From: Bacillota bacterium
Lineage (GTDB): Bacteria > Bacillota > Clostridia > Acetivibrionales > DTU013
DNA length: 64,000 nt
NCBI GenBank assembly: GCA_023426125.1
Contig: JAFABI010000054.1
Span: 68,653 to 132,652, forward strand
Direction: 5' to 3'
Below the pieces are notes generated by a model. It was not told the DNA's origin and ran no database searches. It was given only the letters and a program-made list of their open reading frames with translations. This document shows, in pieces, positions 9,256 through 16,069 of this stretch (positions are counted from its first letter, which is position 1; the number at the start of each line of letters is the position of its first letter). The position numbers were made by a program, and so were the translations under genes.

Positions 9256-9440
9256 TGTAGGGGCGCGCATTGCGCGTCCGCAGGTGCAATCTATGGCAAC
9301 GAAGCCAGCCGGGGACGGTTCTTGACTTTGTGTAGGGGCGCGCATTGCGCGTCCACAGGTGCAATCTATGGCAACGAAGCCAGCTGGGGACGGTTCTTGA
9401 CTTTGTGTAGGGGCGCGCATTGCGCGTCCGCATACTGCGG
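9256..9440 (+). repeat. 75-bp tandem repeat (about 2.4 copies) built around a palindromic element
   Basis: The unit starts TGTAGGGGCGCGCATTGCGC and recurs at 9256, 9331 and 9406, exactly 75 bases apart; copies one and two differ at very few positions and copy three is truncated. The first ~27 bases contain the near-palindrome GCGCGCATTGCGCG, which is also found alone at 13110, 20764 and 46721. As 75 is a multiple of three, the block translates into spurious 25-residue repeats on the reverse strand. Confidence 0.9.
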
Positions 9441-9488
9441 TCTATGGCGGCAAACAGTTCAGGAAAGACATGCATTAACTATTCCATA

Positions 9489-10613
9489 TCATTCTTCGGA
9501 AATCTTTTGCAGCAGATACTGTTTCATTGTATCAGACCATCCCATGATCCTTGCTTTGATGATTCCGTCGTCGCCGACGATATACAGCGCCGGCAGCGCA
9601 TTTGCCTTAAATGCCCATTTGACGGATTTTTGATAATCGATGTATGCTCCAATGGACAGATTGGAAGCAGCCATATGCTTTTTCACCGTGCTGAAGGTTT
9701 TATCAAGGCTTATGGCATAAATATCACGGCTGTCCAATTTTCCCTCTTTTACGAGGTCGTTTAGAATATTCAGGATATTGACGGAGGGAGAACATGAAAC
9801 TTCCCAGATGAGCAGGCAGTAGCTTCTGCCCTTCAGGGACGCGGAAGAAATCACCTGACCGGAGGCATCCCGGAAGGAGAAGCCTGGAGCGGCAAGCGTG
9901 GTCGCCGGCGGAGCGCCGGTAGAATTCAGGATATCCTCCCTTTCCTGTGCTTCCAGCGAGTGGTTTAAAATAATACCGCTTGCTATAATACCTACGGATA
10001 GGAACAAAAAGATTCCCGTAGTAATTCTGGAACCATTTCCACCAGGCTTTTTCGATGCGTGGGACGATAGCAAGTGATTACTCCGCCCAAGGGCTGAAAC
10101 CGGCTCCATTTTTGCCGCAGCAAATGCCGGAACAGAGCCGGAAAGCAAGGTGAATACAAGCAGCATGAACATGCTTGCAAGGATAAGCCGGATATCCGTA
10201 CTTTCATATAAACCGACGTTTTCAAAGGGAACTGCCTTTAATAGAACGAGACCCGCGACCCCTCCGCAAACGGCTGGAATCAGGAGTAATTTCAACGTAT
10301 TATATACGATCAAGTGAAAAATATCCCTCCCCCTGGCGCCAACCGTTTTACGCAGCCCGATTTCACCTGTCCTGCGGTATGTATGTATAAGCTGAATTCC
10401 GGTTATACCGAGGGCTGTGACAACGATGGCAAGGCCTGCAAAAACATTTAAGATGTAGAGGGTTTCTTTGGAGCCGTTTATGATGTTAATGTTATCCGCA
10501 TAGCCTATGTCGAAGGATAAGGTGATTGTAAGCACGGCAAAGGCAAGCATGATTTCGGTGAAGGTCAGCGCGTTTAAATTTTTGGTCTTCGGTTTTTTCC
10601 CCATTTTCCTCAC
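9489..10613 (-). CDS. FtsX-type ABC permease fused to an extracytoplasmic thioredoxin-like (TlpA/redoxin) domain
   Basis: A 374-residue fusion. Residues ~18-176 are the FtsX/MacB C-terminal permease module: membrane segments near 18-34, 52-78, 105-127 and 142-166, and the motif RRTGEIGLRKTVGAR (80-94) ending in MEPVSALG. The usual MacB extracytoplasmic domain between the first two segments is reduced to ~16 residues. An extra membrane segment (200-216) leads to a redoxin domain (~240-374) starting APGFSF and carrying the cis-proline region NALPALYIV. The active site reads WEVSCSPS (C274, S277), a CxxS instead of CxxC. Its start overlaps the upstream permease by four bases. The domain should sit outside the membrane. 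Function is unknown; reduction, isomerisation or binding of a cysteine-containing substrate of the transporter are possibilities. Confidence 0.85.
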   Translation of the reverse strand: MRKMGKKPKTKNLNALTFTEIMLAFAVLTITLSFDIGYADNINIINGSKETLYILNVFAGLAIVVTALGITGIQLIHTYRRTGEIGLRKTVGARGRDIFHLIVYNTLKLLLIPAVCGGVAGLVLLKAVPFENVGLYESTDIRLILASMFMLLVFTLLSGSVPAFAAAKMEPVSALGRSNHLLSSHASKKPGGNGSRITTGIFLFLSVGIIASGIILNHSLEAQEREDILNSTGAPPATTLAAPGFSFRDASGQVISSASLKGRSYCLLIWEVSCSPSVNILNILNDLVKEGKLDSRDIYAISLDKTFSTVKKHMAASNLSIGAYIDYQKSVKWAFKANALPALYIVGDDGIIKARIMGWSDTMKQYLLQKISEE

Positions 10614-11749
10614 TCCTCTCGCAATGCGGCTGCAGGGTCCATTTTTGCCGCTTTCATCGCAGGAATGACGGATGTGATCATTCCTGCCGCCGCGGATAGA
10701 AAGATGCCGGCGGCCAGGGACACCAGATTGAAACTGAGCCCGAAACTGCCCATGCCCAGGTTGGCTGCGGAATTAAACACGGAGGCGGCCGCAGTGCCTG
10801 CGATTCCTCCTTTTACCGTACAGGAGAGGATTTCGGCGGATATTTCGGACAGGATATGCCGGGGCTTCGCCCCAACCGCTGTCCGGATTCCGATTTCCCG
10901 TTGGCGGTCCATAACGGATGCCGTAGCAATGTGAATAATGTTCAGGGATGCGATCACCAGCACCAGAAGGGAAAGCGCCAGGATGGCTGCCAAGGTCCTC
11001 AGGAATTGCTCTTCGCCCTGAAAGACGTTATATTGCTCGGGAACCAGCTGCAGTGTGGAAATATCGATTCCCATGCCGTCGGACTGGTCCGCCATCCTAT
11101 CCAGAAGCTCTTCCTTCGAAAAAGCGCCCCGGTCAAGGGGGATTTGCGCAATCAATCCGGAGTGCTCACTGGTTTTCTCAATATGCTTATAGAGTGTTGT
11201 CACCGGCACGAGGATGTCGGCGCCATCCCAAACATACATACTGCCTTCGTCACCGGCAACAACTCCGATGATTTCATACGGATCTCCGTTAATGGAAAGA
11301 TGGGTGGCATTTCTGGTTTTTACCAGATCGTCGATATTACTTTTTAAAACGCATACTTTCCTGGACTGGTCAACATCCTCCCCGGATAAGAATCTTCCCT
11401 TCAGTACCTGCATTTCCATCAAGCCCGCCAATTTACTGTCTGCCCCCAGGACGCTCCCCACCGGCAGCGGTTCATCCTCGTATGCAACAGTAACATGGGC
11501 AATGGCCTTGACGGAGGAGTCAACCCCATCGGGAAGCAGGCGCTGAACATCCCGGGCATAGGGTAAGCCCATATATTGGATTGTTGCCGGTGAGGGAGAA
11601 TTGACAATCTTATACAGGCCCGATTCCAGTATTTTATTGCGCAGCTCCATTGCCATCAACTGGGTCTGCCCCAGCGTAAACACAACAAGAGAACAAAAGA
11701 CGCCGATGGCTACACCGATACTGAGGAGATTTTTATAAATCGCCTTCAT
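10610..11749 (-). CDS. MacB-like ABC transporter permease
   Basis: A 379-residue permease of the MacB/FtsX type: first membrane segment near residues 7-28, a large extracytoplasmic MacB core domain (~35-235), then three membrane segments with RQREIGIRTAVGAKPRHIL and the closing MDPAAALREE. The start is placed at the ATG at 11749, six bases after GAGGAGG; a longer frame begins at 11764 but includes that ribosome-binding site. It overlaps the ATPase gene before it and the fusion permease after it, so the three form one translationally coupled exporter. MacB-type complexes are mechanotransmitters or exporters of peptides and lipoproteins rather than importers. Confidence 0.9.
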   Translation of the reverse strand: MKAIYKNLLSIGVAIGVFCSLVVFTLGQTQLMAMELRNKILESGLYKIVNSPSPATIQYMGLPYARDVQRLLPDGVDSSVKAIAHVTVAYEDEPLPVGSVLGADSKLAGLMEMQVLKGRFLSGEDVDQSRKVCVLKSNIDDLVKTRNATHLSINGDPYEIIGVVAGDEGSMYVWDGADILVPVTTLYKHIEKTSEHSGLIAQIPLDRGAFSKEELLDRMADQSDGMGIDISTLQLVPEQYNVFQGEEQFLRTLAAILALSLLVLVIASLNIIHIATASVMDRQREIGIRTAVGAKPRHILSEISAEILSCTVKGGIAGTAAASVFNSAANLGMGSFGLSFNLVSLAAGIFLSAAAGMITSVIPAMKAAKMDPAAALREE

Positions 11750-12521
11750 ATGCCGCCTCCTCATTTGGACCTTTAAATGGACTGTTTAATACGCTGTCCG
11801 ATGCTTTTTCCAAATACAGGTCTTCCGTGATCCTGCCGTCTTCCAGCCGGACCAGGCGGTCAGCATAACCGACGATTCTGGGGTCATGTGTAATCACGAT
11901 TACCGTCATTCCCAGCTGCTCCCGGAGCCTTTGGAGTTCCCTCATGATTCCCTCCCCCGTAGTTGAATCAAGGTTACCGGTAGGCTCATCGGCCAGGAGG
12001 ATGTCCGGATTGTTCACCAATGCCCGGGCAATGGCAACCCGCTGCTGCTGTCCGCCTGACAATTGGTCGGGGTATCTTTGCCGGACACTATCCAGTCCGA
12101 CTGCCGACAAAGCCGCCTTTATCCTGTCATCCCACATGTACCGCGGAACGGTACTATATTTTAAAGGCAATGCCACATTTGCGGCTACGTCCGATTCAGG
12201 CAACAGATAAAAGGATTGAAAAACAAAGCCAAAAACCTCGTTTCGGATGCCGGCTTTTTCTTTCGCATCAAGCGCAGGTACATTTCTGCCCGACAGGCGG
12301 TATTGCCCGCCGGTGGGCGAATCAAGACAGCCGAGGATATTTAAAAGCGTTGATTTCCCGGAGGCTGAAGGTCCCATGATTCCAATAAACTCGCTCCTGG
12401 CGATGGACAGGTTCACTTCTTTTAAAGCTTGAATGCTGTTGCACCCCAGAGGATAGTTCTTACTGATCCCAACCATTTCGATTATGTTTTGCTTCTGTCC
12501 TTCCTGTAGCTCTCCACCCAT
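11733..12521 (-). CDS. ABC transporter ATP-binding protein (MacB/LolD-type)
   Basis: A 262-residue ATPase with Walker A GPSASGKST, Q-loop FQSFYLLPES, signature LSGGQQQRVAIARAL and Walker B ILLADEPTGNLD, the pattern of LolD/MacB/FtsE-type ATPases. The start at 12521 has GGAGG ten bases upstream and overlaps the PadR gene by 40 bases; an ATG at 12476 would give a shorter protein (MVGISKNYPLG). It energises the two FtsX-type permeases downstream. A short extension after the core domain (from about residue 225) is not conserved in the family. Confidence 0.93.
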   Translation of the reverse strand: MGGELQEGQKQNIIEMVGISKNYPLGCNSIQALKEVNLSIARSEFIGIMGPSASGKSTLLNILGCLDSPTGGQYRLSGRNVPALDAKEKAGIRNEVFGFVFQSFYLLPESDVAANVALPLKYSTVPRYMWDDRIKAALSAVGLDSVRQRYPDQLSGGQQQRVAIARALVNNPDILLADEPTGNLDSTTGEGIMRELQRLREQLGMTVIVITHDPRIVGYADRLVRLEDGRITEDLYLEKASDSVLNSPFKGPNEEAAYEGDL

Positions 12522-12997
12522 TTTAAATCCGCCTCCGCCCTTCCTATATTTCTTTCAAAAATCCAGATCATCAGAGAATTCTCGTCTTTTATCTCTGCTT
12601 TCTTTTCGATGAGCTCTTTAATCAGCTTTACAAGATAAACCCTGTATTCTTCCAGCAGAGACGATGCCTTATCCCGGTCAATGAGCTCAAAAGCCGCAAG
12701 CTGAAAGGAAAGCTCATCGTGGAACACATTCCAGTCAGGTTTCTGTTCAAGCCAGCGGGACAGCTGGGTATACCCTTCTGCCGTAAGATTGTAAGTCTTT
12801 TTGTCCGGCTTTTCTTCCTGCCGGATTTCTTCGGGAGTAACCAGCCCGTCTCTTTCCATGCGCGTGAGTGTGGTATAGACCTGTCCGAAATTTAATTGCC
12901 ATTGCTCCGACACGATCTTCTCAAACATGTTTTTCAGCTCATACCCATGCATGGGGTGCTGCGAAAGAATTGCCAGAAATATGTGTTTAACTGCCAT
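12482..12997 (-). CDS. PadR-family transcriptional repressor
   Basis: A 171-residue regulator with an N-terminal PadR winged helix (about residues 1-80, with LSQHPMHGYELKNMFE and the wing around EEKPDKKTYNLTAEG) and a C-terminal helical dimerisation domain (about 90-170). PadR proteins typically repress adjacent transporter genes and release DNA on binding a small molecule, often an antimicrobial. A perfect palindrome lies 12 bases upstream of its start codon, which predicts autoregulation of the whole PadR-ABC-FtsX operon. Confidence 0.93.
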   Translation of the reverse strand: MAVKHIFLAILSQHPMHGYELKNMFEKIVSEQWQLNFGQVYTTLTRMERDGLVTPEEIRQEEKPDKKTYNLTAEGYTQLSRWLEQKPDWNVFHDELSFQLAAFELIDRDKASSLLEEYRVYLVKLIKELIEKKAEIKDENSLMIWIFERNIGRAEADLKWVESYRKDRSKT

Positions 12998-13008
12998 AAA
13001 TCCGCTCC

Positions 13009-13047
13009 GTATATACTCAGTATATAATATATATACTGAGTATATAC
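13009..13047. promoter_or_regulatory. Perfect 18-bp inverted repeat: predicted PadR operator
   Basis: GTATATACTCAGTATATA and its exact reverse complement are separated by three bases. The ATACT...AGTAT core matches the known PadR-type operator style. It ends 12 bases upstream of the PadR start codon, over the expected promoter region of that operon. Confidence 0.85.
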
Positions 13048-13081
13048 GAGGTCAAGAGAAATGTCAACCGGAATTTGGATA

Positions 13082-13142
13082 ACGTCCGGCAGCTGTTTGA
13101 CGTAGGTTGCATATGCGGACGCGCAATGCGCGCCCTTACACT
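13082..13142 (-). repeat. Dispersed repeat copy (reverse orientation)
   Basis: Read on the reverse strand, it contains the GGGCGCGCATTGCGCGTCCGC palindromic core followed by a tail (CTACGTCAAACAGCTGCCGG) shared with the copy at 46721-46793. Together with the 9256 block in opposite orientation it brackets the PadR-ABC operon. Confidence 0.85.
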
Positions 13143-13199
13143 TTTCATAATAATGACAAATTAAGGCAATTGCGAATTGAAAGTATCCCATTTGTCACC

Positions 13200-13228
13200 T
13201 TGAATTCATTGACTGATTTGAATATAAT
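13200..13228 (+). promoter_or_regulatory. Sigma-A promoter of the radical SAM gene
   Basis: TTGAAT, a 17-base spacer and a perfect TATAAT. The -10 box ends seven bases before the ATG at 13236, so the transcript would start at or next to the start codon. Confidence 0.7.
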
Positions 13229-13235
13229 GAACCTT

Positions 13236-15155
13236 ATGAAAACATTGATCGTTGCGTTGAATTCCAAGTACATACATTCCGCTCTGGCGCCATGGTACCT
13301 GAAGGCTGCGTGCAAAGACAGGTGCGGTGAGCTCAGGGTGCTGGAGTTTACAATTAATGAGAATCCGGAGTCCGTTCTGGCTGCCATTTATGCGGAGATG
13401 GCTGATATTGCCGCCTTTTCGTGCTATATCTGGAATATCGGACAAATCCTCCGGATCACGGAGAACCTCAAGAAAATCCAGCCGGGTATCATTACGGTTT
13501 ATGGGGGGCCTGAGGTTTCCTACGATGCGTTTGAACTGCTGCAGAAGCATTCCTTTATCGACTATGTGATTTCAGGAGAAGGCGAGAAGCCTTTCCCCGG
13601 GCTGCTTGAATATCTGTGTAGGAAATTTGCGGAGCCGTCCTTCTTTCGTGGGCAGCTTCATGGAAATGAGTTTTCAGGTTCCAGGGGTCATTACCGGAAA
13701 GAGGCTGATCCGTCGGAGAATTCCAGCGACCTGCTTTCGACGGATGGAGGAATTGAATATGCCGCCCGGCATGTGGAAGGGCTTCGGCAAATTCCAGGGC
13801 TGACCTACCGTACAGGCGGCACAGTTATAAGTAATCCGCCGGATTTACCGCCGGACCTTGCTGAAATTCCATCCCCATATTCTGCTGCGATGCTTGCAGC
13901 AATAAAAGATAAAATCGCTTATTTTGAAGCGTCCAGGGGATGTCCTTTTTCCTGCTCTTATTGCCTTTCCTCAGCCAGCGAAGGAGTCCGGTTCTTTCCC
14001 ATGGACAGGGTAAAGGAGGAGCTGACGGCAGTAGTAAGAGCAGGAGTGCGTCAGGTGAAATTCGTCGATAGGACCTTCAACTGCAATAAAGAGAGAGCGA
14101 AAGAACTGTTGAGGTTTATTTCCGGACTGAAGCAGACAGGCAATGCCGTCTTGACGAATTTCCATTTTGAAGCCGCTGCAGACCTGTTTGATGATGAACT
14201 CATCCATCTGCTGGCTGAAATGCCCAGGGGGTTAATCCAACTGGAAATCGGCATACAAACGGTCAATACCGAGGCTCTTAAAGCGGTAAGGCGGAAAACA
14301 GATATTGCCGGGGCCATTAAAAATATCAATCGAATCACGGAAGCGGGAAATATCCATCTGCATCTCGATTTGATCGCAGGACTGCCTTATGAAGACTTTC
14401 AATCATTTAAAGAATCCTTTGACAGGGTCTACGGATTGAAGCCGCATACGCTTCAACTGGGTTTCTTGAAGCTGCTCAAGGGTTCAGCCCTTCGCAACGG
14501 TTCAGAACAGCATGCATATGTTTTCAGGGATTATGCTCCCTATGAAATATTGTCCAACAGATATGTCGGCTACGACGAATTGACGGTATTAAAAGGTGTG
14601 GAAGAAATACTGGACAGGTACTGGAATTCAGGGAGATTTACCTATGCCCTGAACAATATCACCGGCAATTATTTCACCTCTGCCTTTGATTTCTATCGTG
14701 GCTTTTACCGGTACAATCTGGAAATGAACAGGAATATCCAGTCGGTATCCGGGCGCGATTTGTTGTCATTATTGCTGGAATATGCAAAAACAGTGAATGG
14801 CATTGACATAGCAAGCTTCAAGGAATATTTGAAGCTGGATTTCCTGGCTTCCGACAGCTCCGGACACCTTCCTGCGATCCTGGAAAGGATAGTGCCCCAG
14901 GGGTTTAACGACCAATGCTATGAATTTCTGAAAGATCAGAACAATCTGGCTGCGTATCTTCCGGCGTTTGTTGGAATTCCTGCCAAACAGATCATGAAAA
15001 ACGTGCATTTTGAATTGCTTTCCATTGATATATGTGCAAAAACACAAAGTATCATAGATAAATCCTATTTTGTATATCTTTTCGATTATTCGACCAGAGA
15101 TACGGTTACCGGCCGTTATAAGTATCTTATACTCCGCCGGTTCGGATTCCGGTAG
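13236..15155 (+). CDS. B12-binding domain radical SAM protein (DUF4080 type)
   Basis: A 639-residue enzyme: an N-terminal cobalamin-binding Rossmann domain (about 1-150, with TVYGGPEVSYDA), a radical SAM TIM barrel holding the 4Fe-4S motif CPFSCSYC (in EASRGCPFSCSYC), and a C-terminal helical DUF4080-like region. Such proteins carry out radical methylations or rearrangements; the substrate of this family is not known to me. The ATG at 13236 begins MKTLIVALNSKYIHSALAP, the conserved family start; a longer frame from 13107 would run through a repeat and the promoter and is rejected. No ribosome-binding site precedes the ATG. It stands alone between the PadR operon and the Tad-like genes. Confidence 0.88.
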   Translation: MKTLIVALNSKYIHSALAPWYLKAACKDRCGELRVLEFTINENPESVLAAIYAEMADIAAFSCYIWNIGQILRITENLKKIQPGIITVYGGPEVSYDAFELLQKHSFIDYVISGEGEKPFPGLLEYLCRKFAEPSFFRGQLHGNEFSGSRGHYRKEADPSENSSDLLSTDGGIEYAARHVEGLRQIPGLTYRTGGTVISNPPDLPPDLAEIPSPYSAAMLAAIKDKIAYFEASRGCPFSCSYCLSSASEGVRFFPMDRVKEELTAVVRAGVRQVKFVDRTFNCNKERAKELLRFISGLKQTGNAVLTNFHFEAAADLFDDELIHLLAEMPRGLIQLEIGIQTVNTEALKAVRRKTDIAGAIKNINRITEAGNIHLHLDLIAGLPYEDFQSFKESFDRVYGLKPHTLQLGFLKLLKGSALRNGSEQHAYVFRDYAPYEILSNRYVGYDELTVLKGVEEILDRYWNSGRFTYALNNITGNYFTSAFDFYRGFYRYNLEMNRNIQSVSGRDLLSLLLEYAKTVNGIDIASFKEYLKLDFLASDSSGHLPAILERIVPQGFNDQCYEFLKDQNNLAAYLPAFVGIPAKQIMKNVHFELLSIDICAKTQSIIDKSYFVYLFDYSTRDTVTGRYKYLILRRFGFR

Positions 15156-15376
15156 GTAGCCGCCACCATCCGTATTATTTCATGTTTTCTAATAATTAAC
15201 AAAATTATTCCAAATATCTTCCATTTCTTATAAAAATAGTGTAAGATAAAAGCGGATAATGAAATAAATGGGATATAATCCAGTATAAGTGTTTTCCGGC
15301 TTAAGGAAGAATAGCATGAAGATGCTTTGTCATTACTGACTGTGCAGTCGGCGGTAACAGCTGAATGGAGGCTGGC

Positions 15377-16036
15377 GTGGAAAAAATCTGTTTGCAGGAA
15401 AACCGCTTCAAAAGGGGGAGTGTCACCGTTGAAGCAGCAATTGTAGTTCCAATTGTAATCTTGAGCATTGTTGCCGTTATCCTTGCGGGACTGATATTGT
15501 ACCAGCGGGCTGTTCTCCAGTCTGTAGCCGACAAGGCTGCAAGGGCGGGGGCAGATACATGGGAAAGCCTTTCGTCGGATATTCTCACAGGGAAGACAGC
15601 CATCGGCAGCCTGGACGATAGCGGGCTTTACTGGAGGCTTTTCGAAGCGGACAAGGGTGAAAAGACGGCCAGGCTGAAAAAATATACGGAAGCATTGCTT
15701 GCCAAAGGAAATATCATCAAGCCGGAAAGTTCGGCTGTTTCAGCGGACATCAAGGACTTTCTGATTTATAAAAGATTGGAGTTGACGATTGAAAATGCTT
15801 ATATACTGCCGGGGGGCGGAGTACTAAGGCTGTTCGGTTCCGACGGAAAAATCAGGCTTAAGGTCACTTCGTTTGCAGTGGTTGACGACCCTGCCGAGCT
15901 TATAAGAAACACCGATTTTATACTGGACATCGAGAAAGAGCTTGAAAACAAATATCCCGGCTTGAAAAAGCTTGGCGATAAAACCAGAGACATCTTCAGC
16001 AAGTTGAAGGACAATCTGGAGCAGTTTATGGATTAG
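15377..16036 (+). CDS. TadE-like pseudopilin
   Basis: A 219-residue protein with the type IVb minor pilin (TadE) N-terminus: GSVTVEAAIVVPIVILSIVA, with a glycine before the cleavage point, the +5 glutamate and a single membrane helix. The start is GTG at 15377, with GGAGG five bases upstream; an ATG at 15365 contains that site. The C-terminal ~150 residues are extracytoplasmic and charged, with a helical end. It is followed within 33 bases by a TadG-like gene, giving a minor-pilin set. No ATPase or prepilin peptidase gene is nearby. Confidence 0.85.
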   Translation: MEKICLQENRFKRGSVTVEAAIVVPIVILSIVAVILAGLILYQRAVLQSVADKAARAGADTWESLSSDILTGKTAIGSLDDSGLYWRLFEADKGEKTARLKKYTEALLAKGNIIKPESSAVSADIKDFLIYKRLELTIENAYILPGGGVLRLFGSDGKIRLKVTSFAVVDDPAELIRNTDFILDIEKELENKYPGLKKLGDKTRDIFSKLKDNLEQFMD

Positions 16037-16069
16037 CTATTGAAACACGCCGAAAAGAGGAGGCAGGGT

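Noticed and set aside
8425..9420. 331-residue reverse frame with perfect 25-residue repeats
   Set aside because: It is antisense to the MalG-like permease, and the repeats are only the translation of the 75-bp DNA repeat.
9256..9440. Possible CRISPR array
   Set aside because: The 75-bp units are contiguous, with the whole unit repeated and no variable spacers.
13107..13235. N-terminal extension of the radical SAM protein
   Set aside because: It would translate a dispersed repeat and the promoter; family similarity begins at the ATG at 13236.
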